A stretch of 64,000 nucleotides of DNA, from assembly GCA_013339765.2 (NCBI GenBank), contig CM023450.1, forward strand, positions 193,633,589 to 193,697,588. The letters run 5' to 3'. The position numbers and the translations under genes were made by a program. This document shows, in pieces, positions 20,263 to 31,639 of the stretch. The first letter of the stretch is position 1, and each line of letters starts with the position of its first letter. The notes under the pieces were generated by a model. It was not told the origin of the DNA. It ran no database searches and saw nothing but the letters and a program-made list of their open reading frames with translations. This stretch comes from Haemaphysalis longicornis. Taxonomy: Eukaryota > Arthropoda > Arachnida > Ixodida > Ixodidae.

Positions 20263-21045
20263 CCTCAGATTTGCTGATGACGTTGCCTTGCTAAGTAACT
20301 CGGGGGACGAATTCCAAAGCATGCTTTCCACACTGGGCGAACAGAGTAGAACCGTGGGCCTGAAAATTAATATGCAGAAAACTAAAGTAATGATCAATAA
20401 CCTCGGGACAGCACAGCAGTTTGAGATAGATGGCGAGGCAGTGGAAGTGGTAAGCGAATATATATACTTAGGCCAAGGTGTGACCCCAGATCCCAACCAT
20501 GAGGCAGAGATAATTAGAAGGATCAGAATGGGGTGGGGTGCATTTGCCTGACATTCTCAGATAATGAATAGCAGCCTACCATTGTCGCTGAAGAAGAAAG
20601 TGTATGACAGCTGCATCTTACCGGTACTCACCTACGGGGCAGAAACTTGGAGGCTCACTAAGAGGGTTCAACTTAAATTGAGAACGACTCAGCGGGCAAT
20701 GGAGCGGAAAATGATAGGTGTAACATTAAGGGACAAGAAGAGAGCGGAGTGAGTCAGGGAGCAAATTGATGTTAAAGACATATTAGTAGAAATTAAGAAG
20801 AAGAAATGGACGTGGGCAGGGCATGTAATGCGAAGGCAAGATAACCGCTGGTCATTAAGGGTAACAGAGTGGATCCCTAGAGAAGGCAACCGTTGCAGGG
20901 GGCGGCAGAAAGTTAGATGGGCAGATGAGATCAAGAAGTTTGCGGGGATAAATTGGTCACAGTTGGCACAGGACCGAGGCAATTGGAGAATAATGGGAGA
21001 GGCCTTTGCCCTGCAGTGGGCGTAGATAGGCTGGTGATGATGATG
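20263..21045 (+). pseudogene. RTE/BovB-like RT, 3' end, copy 1
   Basis: 5'-truncated non-LTR element on the plus strand. Opens with NLRFADDVALLSNSG (RT motif C, FADD), then LKINMQKTKVM, EYIYLGQGV, IIRRIRMGWGAF and YDSCILPVLTYGAETW. Its C-terminal part includes ERKMIGVTLRDKKRAE and WAGHVMRRQDNRW and ends near FALQWA. One stop lies at 20550 and one near 20752. The 3' end is TGATGATGATGATA, the short repeat tail usual in RTE elements. It starts immediately beside the SINE head, and the SINE may have landed at its truncated end. Confidence 0.85.
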
Positions 21046-22799
21046 ATATATATATATATATCGTGAATCACGCCTCCTAGCAGTTCACACCCATATTTAC
21101 AAGCCACGGAGCCGGAGCACGAACAATTCAGAGTGTTTTCGTTATTTAGCTATGCCAGTCACTTCCATTTATTACGCTAGTGCAACTTTGTACTGAAGAT
21201 GATAATACTCAATGTAATACAAGATACTGACCTGACTGCGGTAAAACCCGCTTAAATGTATAAAAACCTTTCTTTCTAAACCAATTTTAATTGGAAGTTG
21301 GCATACGTCAGTTGTGCTGCGATACTTCTCCCAGTCTTGGGCGCCATTTTTTATTCAGTATGTTCTGCCAAATCACCCACATTCGGTTCCTCCTGCAACA
21401 GAGTGCTCATAACAAATAAAAACGCACAACGGAAAGAGATAGTCCAATACACAAGCGCTTGTTGCAGCGCTTATTTGGTCTACTTTTCTCTGTCGCCTGT
21501 TTTCCGGCCCTTTGGGCATTATGATTTACCAACTAGTGTCAGCACGTTTACGCTTTTACGTTATGACGCAAGATGTTCTCCGCAGAAGTTCAGTTTCTAA
21601 CTTTTATTTCTTTTATTTTTGACAATTCTGACGCCTTGCAGGCCACAGATAAAAGAGGACAACCAGTTGTTGGCTGAGCTACCTACGGTGGGAATTCTTG
21701 TTCCTACATTAAGCGTGTTACATACCACCTGTGTGGTAACCAATGGTTTGTATACCCCCGTGGTTAAAAAACTTACGAATAAGGACCACGTAGACCTATC
21801 AAAACTCTCCTACAACAAGCCTTATGTTCTGTGGAGTATAACAATAGTGAGTACAACTTCTTCCGAATCCAATGTTTTTTGGGCTACTGTGCCTTCTACA
21901 CTTTAACAATGGGTTTAAAAGACCAAAGTAATTTGTAGGCGTCATCTCAATGCATAAAAAGTATAGCTGGAGCAATGTTAAGAGCTCGAAAACATTTTCA
22001 ATATTTCCAATAATATAATTTACTCCTGATTTACCACCCGCAGGCACTGTGATGTGTTTTCAGCTTAAAAATCGATTCTCTTCAGTTAAAATATTCAAGC
22101 GTGGTCTCTACTAGCACAACTTTTCAATGCATTGCTAAAGAATATGTTACAAAATGTTTTCATTGGCGCCAGAGAGAAGAGAGGGGGAATTATGGGCAGT
22201 TCGAGTTGATGAGTATGGTCACTTCATATCTTAAAAACTGGGAATTGAGTCAGCTTCCAGTTATAAACGGTGCAAAAAGCGCAATGACAACGATTTACAC
22301 GTCTTAAAATAAACCTAGCGATGGTACATTGCTGAAATACTTCCGCGCACTTTTTTTGTGACACAGGGCTAGGATACCCCGGCCTGCCGCCACGGTAGCT
22401 ACAGTACATACACACAATCGCGCACGCTGCATTGGGCACGTTTGTGGAATCAATGACCGCTTGTATTGCCGGTTCTTGCCGAAATAAGGACCACGATCGC
22501 GCAATTAGCGCCCTATCACTGACAAAAATTACCCATTCACTGCTTTTACACGGAATAGCCGAGACTGTACGCTGAATTGAGCGCTGAGGATGGCCCCTAT
22601 TTTACCACCTCCAGAATGGTGATCCAAAATTCCGGCGCTATATAAAAGAGATCCCCCGAAATTTAGTACAGGCAGTTCCTTTATCCTTGCGACATTCAAG
22701 GAGGTTACCACTGCGCAATCACAGAGCAGAGCCGCCGTAGCACTGTCGAATCCGCATCGACGGCAAGTTTCTGCGAATGCCCCCACGTACTGATCTCGT
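21046..22799. other. No recognisable gene
   Basis: A short TA tract (21047-21062), then AT-rich sequence. The open stretches present are short and lack recognisable domains. I see no repeat pair or RNA gene here. Confidence 0.5.
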
Positions 22800-23662
22800 G
22801 AAGCGCTTAATTAAAAAGCGACCGTGGATGTGACGCAGGCGCTGCGAGTGCAAATGCTACCGCGGCTAAAGAACGACGCGCGACGCTCGAGACGGTGGGT
22901 GGCAAGACGCGCGCTGGGAGCAGCCGGCCGGTCTGCCTACAGGTCCGCCTACAGATGTGTTCGGCTTAGCACTGCGGCGGATATTCGAGTGCCGCTCTCG
23001 TAAGCGGTGCAGATGACAATTTTTAATGCAACCCGCCATCGCATCATTAACTCCTTTCTCATTTAAGCCACTATGGTCGGGACTTGGGGACAATTTCGTG
23101 CAGCGGTAACAAGATATCACTCGAGCTACCTGCGCCGGCCTGGGTCACTTCGCGGCCGTGGCCGCCGCCTGCACAGCGACCGTGCGGCTAGCTCAGTGGG
23201 CTTTTCGTGCCTCCGGCGCGTTTTCGCATCCAATGGTAATAAACAGTAATAGAAACAGAGTGCCTAGAATCGCTGTAGAACTTTGGTCGCGGCCAGCTGC
23301 CCGATTAGCTGACGAAATCACGGCGCGCCCGCCGCCAACGATCGGGTCGTTCGTTCTCGAGAGCAGAAGCTCCGCCCTCCGGCCCTCCGATTGGAGCGGC
23401 GAGCCGGGCGAGCCCGCGTAAAACGCCGGTAGTGCGGAAGCGGCAAACACAAACTCGTGACGTGTTTTGGATGTTGTTTATTTACAATTGCGCGTGGTCC
23501 TCTGCTGGCTGCTCGGTTGCGTTTCGCACACTTCAAAATTGATTTTAAATATGTTCTAGGCTGTATTCGCCGCTGATATTTTGCAGATAATGTATATGTG
23601 TTCCCACCAATCTATCTCCGACGTTATCTCGCCTTCAAAATTTTGTGTCAGTGCCCCTTTAA
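22800..23662. repeat. GC-rich interspersed repeat ending GTGTCAGTGCCCCTTTAA
   Basis: GC- and CpG-rich segment (22860-23460) followed by an AT-rich end and the signal AATTTTGTGTCAGTGCCCCTTTAA at about 23635-23658. The terminal signal recurs in related form at about 42353-42376 and 47461-47479. This points to an interspersed element end; its class is not determined. Open stretches in the GC-rich part have the composition expected of stop-poor GC DNA. Confidence 0.45.
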
Positions 23663-26600
23663 GGAAAGCTACTAAGAAGTAGTTGTTTAAACCGCCGGTT
23701 GCGCCTCTAAGAGTCCTGTACTAAAATTATTGGCGACTTTACTATTTTGGATTCCGGGAAAACAACATTATTGACTACAAGAAATGGTGCTGTTGGGGTA
23801 GCTGCTGCATTGCGAGTCGCAAGATATAGCGCTGACATTGAACACACACATGCAATACACAAATAAGTAATGTCATTAGCACATTGTTTTGCTTATCTGA
23901 CGATGTCCAGTATGTTCCTCCCAATTTCTGAGTTGCTGACTCTAACACTGCCGTGGTCCTACTCCTCAGTGTCGTAGGTGCGGCGCAAGTTCCATTCGAA
24001 ATGTACCTGCCGCAAGAAAGCACTGCTCGCTGTCGAGTTCTTTTTTGATTGTTCCAGCTTAAAAGCGACGTTTTTGTTGCTTCAAAGTTACGCACTAATT
24101 GTCCCGCCTCAGTTCAGGCGTTCCACCTGCCTACCAAAGGATAAGAGACTGATAATAAGGGTGTTAGGAAAAGCTTCGAGCAAGCGTTGGACGCCTACAC
24201 ACACGACAAGCTTTCCTTCAAAACGCGTCCACTCTAGAGTCACCGAAGTTAGCTCAGATTGTACCTTGTGTACCAGATATACTATTCAAGTATGATACTT
24301 CTTAGGGTCCGCTAACATACCCAAAACCTACTGGCAGCAAATGTGAACGCCAGAGCCGTGTTTCGTGCTCAGAACGCCTTCCAGCTATAAACAATTTTAT
24401 CACAACGTTTCATAATGGTGATATCAAATTTTTGGATACAAGGCTCTCTACAACCGCGGGTTAATTAAAGTTCATTAAACTCGGGCCATTCATATTCAAC
24501 CGCAAACGCGACACTGAAAGCGATTCATCATCTTGGCCGTATCTGGGATAAGATGCCACTGGCTGCTATTACCCTGCCTGCAACATATTCAGCTTCAAGT
24601 TTCCACTCTCGAGCTACGCTGGCATTACAAAAAAAAAACTCATTTATTTTGCGATCTCTGGCTCTCTAAATGACCAACCAACGTGATCGCATACTAAAAG
24701 AGAGTTTAGGTATTAAGTTGCACAAAATTTACGCGTTGACTATCTACTTTACCGCTTCTCTGATTCACCTAAATCGCAGTACACGAACGCACACACTGGC
24801 GTAATTTCTCTGACTTTGAAGCAGAACATTTGGCAAGTATTCTCGCACACAATTGTGGGACATTCTCTTCCTCTTTATTGTGCTTTTGTGCTTACATTTC
24901 GGACTTCTTAATAAAAAGTACTTTCTAAAGTGTTGCTATAGCGACACGTTCTTCTTTTTATTACAGCTAGTCGGCGACTATGCCAAAGGTGTGGTGTAAA
25001 TACCGAAGATTCCCGATGCCGATTCCCATTCAAGCTGAAATAAAAATGTTTCTCCAGTCTAACCGTTTTCAAATTTCTGCAAGGTTATAATTTTACATTC
25101 TATTTAGAGCCGCATCTGATGCACCTCAAAAAGAATGCGGCACTTTTTTACAACTGCACTGATATTCACGGCAACACAAGCAAACATAACGCTCTTTCGT
25201 TAACAAAAAAGTTTCTATTGTCTCAGCGCACAGAGTCGTCGGGACCACCTCCTTCTTTTTGTCACTTTAGCGTCGCTCATTCTGTTTGAGCTTTCCGCTC
25301 CCTGGACTCTTCCCGATGCTGTTCTGCCCCGCCATCTGTGCAGTTTTCCAGAAACTTCTGACGAAGGCTGTTTGTATTTGAGAAGCAGCTGTGCTTCGCG
25401 TTGAGGATTTAGGACGCTTTAAAAGTTTTCGTTGGAACGAGGCAGAAAAGTATCCGAAATCACACGCGCCCATTTTATTGTTTCCCGCTTCCATAGCTTC
25501 AGGTTCCAGCGTGATTGCCTCAGTGTAGAGGGAAGCGTGCACGCCAATACAGAATTATCTAGAAATAGCGGCCGAAAATTTTGAAGCTTCTCAGCGCGAA
25601 GCAGTGCCGAGACTTCTGAACAAGAAGACGATTGACACGAAGCCAATGCCACCTCTAGGGCATCGACAATGACAACTAAAGGACCAGAAGGACTCTAACC
25701 ATGGCTGTCAAGGTGTGTGAGCGCCGTTCCTGAAAGAGTGCTAGAAATGCCGAGCACCGCCATTCTAAAGCCAGCCAATTGGGTCGCTCCAAGTTTGCTG
25801 AGGGGACAACACCTCAAAAAGATGCCCAGAAAGTGTTCTCAAAAAACGCAATTGTAAATAACTTCTAGAGATTCCGGAATGATAATTTTCAGCTATATTT
25901 TCTTTTTTCCCGCTACAAAACCAAGCAACGTAGGGTCTTAATCACATAGGTGTTAATATCACTTTTTGTTAGTTGTACGAGGTGTTCTGAATATGCGCCT
26001 CAATGATGTTTTGTTTCACTGTCCTTATGTTGGGGTAATACAGGGGCAGAATATAGTGTCTTTATTGTATGGACAGCACGGGTAGCAAAAATAGATTTTT
26101 CTGCGTAATCCTTGGTTCAGTGCACTTTGAAAGATTTCATGTCCCCTATTGGGCTTCCGCTCATTGGAATATAATTGCTCCAAGTGTAGGCGAAGCGCCT
26201 TCTTTGTATTCGAGAAAGAGCGTGAATCTGCCAAAATAAGCAAGGCAAGATATGTTTGTAAAAACGAACCCATTTTAGCCACTATGACACGTCGTGCTTC
26301 AATATTTTAAATGTTTCTTTTTGCTTAATATTAGCAGCCGTTAACCATTCCTTGTCTTATACATTCGCTGTAAACACTCCCCCCATTAGGAATATTATCA
26401 TATTCACGTGTCCGGTACAGCCAGCACGATATACAGCATATTGTTTGTATCAGGCGAGCACGTTACGACATTCCTAATATAACTCTCGGTAAGCGTCCCT
26501 CTTTTTCTTTCTACGGGTACACTGCTGCAAAACTAGCCCGCAATAACGGCAACGACAACCTAAAGATGAAGAACACCCAGCGTAACACCATAAGACCACA

Positions 26601-27640
26601 AGAGTCTTGTATGCGTTGCAATGCGTTGACGTTTACTTTTGTCACTCTGTTGAACCTATTTTTATGTACGCAGAAACCAAGAGAACCATCTTTTTTCTAA
26701 ACGAAGATGACCGGTGAGCGCACGGGCTTCTCGATGGCTGTATGACGTCGTCTCGGAACATTTCTTACATTTGACGGTGAATAGCTGCTGGTTCTTTTGC
26801 CGACCATTGCAGGCATGTTGGCGTATATTTCCTTCTTTTTCGTTAGTGCTGATGCGTTCCCTAGCGATGGTTGTTTGCCGGACTTTATTCAAGTTGATTT
26901 TTTAAAGTTAATTTATTTAACATCGCACGATGTTAACAGGTACGGCCAAAAAGCCATAACAAGGCTTGACTGGGCCCGTATCGCGTGCTTTGCAATTAGT
27001 GGAAATGCTACATAGCGTACATTATAACCACATCTGCAGTACGGCGCATCAATTGACAATAAAAAAATACAGATCCAGATTCCGAATCAGAAAAAACGAT
27101 ATAAGCCATCCCATTTCTGCAATAGGGTGAAACATACCTGAAAGATAGCACCACTTGATCTCTACATTATCCGTAACATCTCTAATATATGAATCAGCAA
27201 ATAGACATTCATAACAACTCAGTGACAGAAAGAAAAAGATCAGAACAAAAAATAAAAAGTAAAACAGTGACTAAAGGATGAGAAGCTGAGAAGCTCTGAG
27301 AAGCTGAGTAGCTCTTGCAGTTGTGACGTGGTCACGCGAGGATTCGCATATATTATGGCGGATTTATTTCAGTTCATTCGATACGTTAAACACTCCTAGG
27401 GTGTACGGCCAGTTCCCTTCGCTGGCTGCGCCCAAGTAGGTGACTGCTGGTCTACGATATATGTTGTCGTTCTTAGCTGAAATAGGGAACCAGTGATTTT
27501 CCTCGTGCTGTGCTCGCGTCAAGAAGGCACTCAGGCGCCCTGTTCCGAGATTCGTCAAGCGAGTGGTGGTTGCTGCGAAGTCCCTTTGGACGATGTAGGG
27601 AAGCCACGATGTACGCGACCTGCTTCGCAAAATGGTAGCA
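23663..27640. other. No recognisable gene
   Basis: About 4 kb of mostly AT-rich sequence. Small open stretches occur (for example minus strand 25267-25542, 91 codons, rich in Lys/Ser), but none has a recognisable domain, a convincing start context or matching splice signals. Confidence 0.5.
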
Positions 27641-28020
27641 GAAAGGCCATTATATGTCATATGTAGACCACACAGCCGCTTTTCGTTCAAGTCGTCTCAG
27701 TTACTTCCGGCTTAACGGGTTCGAGATGTGCCAGAAGGGCTGTGTCACGTCATTCATCGTGCGTGCTGATAAGCATTTCACCATGAATTTGGATGGCAGA
27801 CCGCACACTATTTCTCTTGGTCGCCTCAAAACAGCCTTCATTGATAAGCCGCTCTCTGTAGAACCAGGCAAATCCACAATACCAATTGCGGATCACCCTC
27901 CCCAGCCACCCCGGTCGCAACAGACAGCAAAACCCACCAGACGGCCTCTAAAAGTATCCTTCCGGCTTACTCCATGGCTCCGCCACCAGATCAGCCTCCT
28001 GTAGCAGCATTGACGAAGAC
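27641..28020 (+). pseudogene. LTR-retrotransposon integrase C terminus, remnant
   Basis: Plus-strand stretch containing ADKHFTMNLDGRPHTISLGRLKTAFIDKP, a GPY/F-type integrase tail in which the polynucleotide-joining protein ends with short beta strands and the DRLKPAF-like motif. It is followed by a proline-rich tail, ADHPPQPPRSQQTAK. The conserved core upstream is not seen. Sequence from 28010 to about 28500 could hold the downstream LTR (a GAAGACGAAGAAG purine tract lies at 28015-28035, then TGTGTTGTTCTGTGTC), but no second LTR copy is in the window to prove it. Confidence 0.55.
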
Positions 28021-28859
28021 GAAGACGAAGAAGCACCACTCGGAGGCTCACTGCGCGAGCATCGTGGTGCGAGCGGTCAGTGCTCCTAAGAACTCCGAGC
28101 GTTCAGCCAGGCATAGCTGCTGCTGGCCCGCTAGCTGCTGGCGTGTTTTAAATATATGTGTTGTTCTGTGTCTCGGATTTTTCATTGTCTCATCTTGCCA
28201 CAATAGCAATACTCTCCGCGTCGGCATTTGGGCCCTTGATTTATGCCAAAAGTCGACCGGTTTTTTTTTGTTCCCTTCTCTTGTAGGTGTTTAGACGCTG
28301 CTGTGGCGACACTCGAGCCCGCTGTTCAGTAAACTTTCGTGATCTCTTAACCACGTTCTTGCAGAATCTTCGAGTGAAAAAAAAACACTGTGTAGCTTAC
28401 GTTCACCATCCTACTCTGCGCATGTGGCCATGCGGTGGTCGAGTTCCTCAAGGGTATCGCCCTAGAAGGACCTTGGTGTGCGCGGCGAGTGTATAGCAAG
28501 CTATAAAGTAGGGGCGAGGAGGACGGGCTGGCTTGGCTCGCCGTGTTCTAGTCACGGTACGAGATGGTGTAACCAGCACGCCAAATTCTGGGTGCAGTTG
28601 TCAAGCGTGGCGACGTAATTGTGCTCCGGTGTTGGCCCTAGGTGATTGCCGAGTAGGTCAAGTTCCAAGGAATCGAGCGGCATGTGCATCCAGCAGCTCC
28701 ACCGCAAATTCCAGGCGTAAAACGCAGAAACTAATGTTTACTATGCCAGGGAAGCATACCCGAATAACCAAGGGCTCGGAGATAGTTTATCGGATTCCTT
28801 GTCTTCTCTACACCCTACTTAGGCATAGTGGTATACCCTGACACTGACAATGACGACAC

Positions 28860-29100
28860 TTAAGAGTTAGAACAAACCACTTGAGTCAATATATGTAACA
28901 TGGGGGCTTTTCACATCTTGCTATTTTGGGGTATCTATCCGGCACAAGCGGCCTCAGGCCTACGCTATTTAAAAGCTGGACCTCTATACCTATAAAATGA
29001 AGTGCCCGATCACCAGTCCGACCGACTGACTGATTCATCAAAGCCCAACCGAAACGTCAGGACCTAAAAACGTGAAACTTTCTGAGTATATTTCTCTCGT
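28860..29100 (+). mobile_element. Penelope-like element tail, isolated
   Basis: Contains CTGATTCATCAAAGCCCAACC followed by GAAACGTCAGGACC at 29030-29070, resembling the terminal hairpin plus GAAACGTC signal of PLEs, although here the hairpin is weak. No PLE coding sequence was recognised upstream. Confidence 0.4.
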
Positions 29101-30465
29101 GGCGTATGCGCTCACTAAGGCGGGATTTTCCGAGATTATACCATAATCAGGGTATAAGGGTGGAAATTGCACTTTCCACAATTCGTGATTATTTCCGCGC
29201 GCTCATTCAACCACTGAAGAGGTTTCTGCTAATATATGTACCTGTAATATTATTAAAACTAGTTTGGAGTGTTTGAAGATTTGCAATATAAGTTTGACTG
29301 CTTGGTACATCTAATTTGTTTTGGTACTTAAATTGGTATATCCAATCCAGAAAGCCATTATTAGGAATTTCGCCTTGCGACGCTGCAATAAGGGCAGAAT
29401 GGATTTTTAAAAATTACACCCATCACGTTCTCAAAAAGCGTAATATTTGATGGGAACTCCAAGCCCCATTACTGGTTGCAGAAACTCTTAATTTGAGGAT
29501 CTCCTTCCTAATATGGTATGGGAGCTCAATGTGGCTGAATTTGTTAAAACATTGTGAAAGTAAAGGAGCTAAAAAAATATTCCACAAATTTTTGCTTTCC
29601 CGCAAGGCCTGTTGAGATATCGAACAAATTAGTTTGATATAGGTAACCAGTACGAATATGTAAAAACTGTTTTATAAGAGTATCACATTCAGTGGACCAT
29701 ATGACCCTCCGCAAAATACTTCTTCAAGAAAGCGTGCTTGAGAAATATTCGCCTATGCGTTAGACGCAAATGTACAACTTTTCTTTGGCATAGCATGCAC
29801 TGCTCCTGCATCACCTTTTTCTCTCATTGCGACCTTGTTGTATAGAACTGTGCCACTTTTCAGCAATGTCCGCCTGTGCTGTGGTTCACTTTACTGCACT
29901 GACTTGTGGGTGGGTGCAGGGGATCTGGGGAGCTTCATTGTTCACTCATGCGCCGGTCTTTATTAAGTTTGCAGTGACCGAGTTGCCGAACTTTCAACTC
30001 CCCGTGTAGTGAGAGTGTATGACGTCGACGCGTATGCCAGTCGATGTTCATACCAACTGCGACAGCATAACTGTGCCTGAGATGTCCTAATTGCGCGCAG
30101 AAACAAGATCAAGTGCGGAAGCTCTGATAGCCGATTTTCAAAAGTAAATTTCACACACGGGCCGAAACAGCCGGTCATCGCGAAGCAAGGTGACCCTTTC
30201 CGGGGAAAGCGATTAGTAGACTTCAACAGTCCAGTGATTATTAGCTGTCCTTGATAACTCAGCTCGGCTTTGTGATCATTCCCGGCTCGGTCCGGCAATC
30301 ATCGCTAAGCCACGACACTAAAACGCTAGCTGACTCGACGGGCCCACCCTGTGTGCCTTCCATGGATGAAGGTTTTCAGAAGTCGCATGGGAGGTATTTA
30401 AATGAACATTGAGATAAACGCAAATCAAATTTGTACGTGCCTTCACGTATAATTGCCCGTCTAAT
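29101..30465. other. No recognisable gene
   Basis: AT-rich sequence with short open stretches on both strands. No domain, RNA gene or repeat partner recognised. Confidence 0.5.
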
Positions 30466-31495
30466 CATCAGCAGGACCACCATACTACCTACGCCTCCTG
30501 CAGGCTAAAGGCCTCTCAAATTATGTCTAAGAGTCCCGGTCCTGCACTAACTGCGTCCAATTTATCCCCGCAAATTTCTTGATCTCATCTGGCCATCTAA
30601 CTTTCTCCCACCCCCTGCTACGCTTGCCTTCTCTGGGGATTCACTCTGTTACCCTTAAGGACCAACGGTTATTTTGCCTTCACATTACATGCCCTGCCCA
30701 GGTACATTTCTTCTTCTCAATTTATACTAATGTGTCATTAACACGCCTTTGTTCCCTGACCCACTCCGCTCTTTTCTTGTCCCTTAATGTTAGACCTATC
30801 ATCTTCCGTTTCATTCCTTGCTGATTCGTCCTGAATTTAAGGAACCCGCTTAGTGAGCCTCGAAGTTTCTGCCCCGTGGGTGAGTGCCGGTAAGATGCAG
30901 CAGTCATACACTTTCTTCTTCATGAACAATGGTAGAATGCTATTCAGTATCTCAGAATGCCTGCCGAACGCACTCCACCCTTTCTTATCGTTCTATTTAT
31001 CCCTGCCTCATGGCTGGGATCCTGGTTCACCTAAGTAGTTGTATTCGCTTACCACTTCCACTGCCTTGCCACCTATTTCAAACCGCTGTGCTCTCGCGAA
31101 GTTATTGAGAAGTACTTCAGTTTTCTGCATATTCATTTCCCGGTCCCACAGTTCTGCTCTGTTGGTCCAGCCTGGAAAGCATGCTTTGCAATTCGTCCCC
31201 AGAGTTACTTATAAGGGCAACGTCATAAAGAAATCTCATGTTACTGAGGTATTCTCTATTAACCCGTATTCCCACTTGTTCCCAATTCAATGTTCTGAAT
31301 ATTTCGTGTAAGCTTGCTGTGAATATCACTGTGTCTCCTTGTCTGACGTCCTTGTAAGTATCTTACCGGTCTCCTAATATAAGACAATGGTAGCTATTGA
31401 CCTGTTGTAGATATCCTCTAGTACTCCTAAATAATGGTCGCCTAAACTTTGGTTCCGTAATGTCTAAATGGCTACTGAGGTTTTGACTGAGGGAA
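30466..31495 (-). pseudogene. RTE/BovB-like RT, 3' end, copy 2
   Basis: Minus-strand counterpart of the 20263-21045 element. Near 31330-31200 are ASLHEIFRTLNWEQVGIRVN, YLSNMRFLYDVALISNSGD (motif C damaged, YDD-type) and LSRLDQQSRTVG. At lower coordinates come the ERKMIGLTLRDKKRAEWV block (near 30810) and the conserved 3' end to about 30466. It extends on its 5' side to about 31495, further into the RT palm than copy 1. Several frame changes. Confidence 0.8.
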
Positions 31496-31500
31496 ATGCT

Positions 31501-31530
31501 TCAACCCATATATGTATATATATATGGGTT
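31501..31530. repeat. Small palindrome, AACCCATATAT ... ATATATGGGTT
   Basis: Thirty-base near-perfect inverted repeat at the upstream edge of the RTE copy, centred on a short TA stretch. Confidence 0.6.
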
Positions 31531-31639
31531 GAGTATTCTACGCGCTCTTCTCGATCACGTGTTTGATCGTGTGAATATGGGTCATTCTTCAATGGCCTTT
31601 ACGAATTTACGAAAACCTGCTTGTTCTTTAAGGAAGAAA

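Noticed and set aside
23180..23225. tRNA gene suggested by GGCTAGCTCAGTGGG
   Set aside because: Only an A-box-like sequence; no B box or T arm follows at the right distance.
25267..25652. Two overlapping minus-strand open stretches
   Set aside because: No domain, no convincing start or splice signals, and overlapping frames of similar length; treated as chance.
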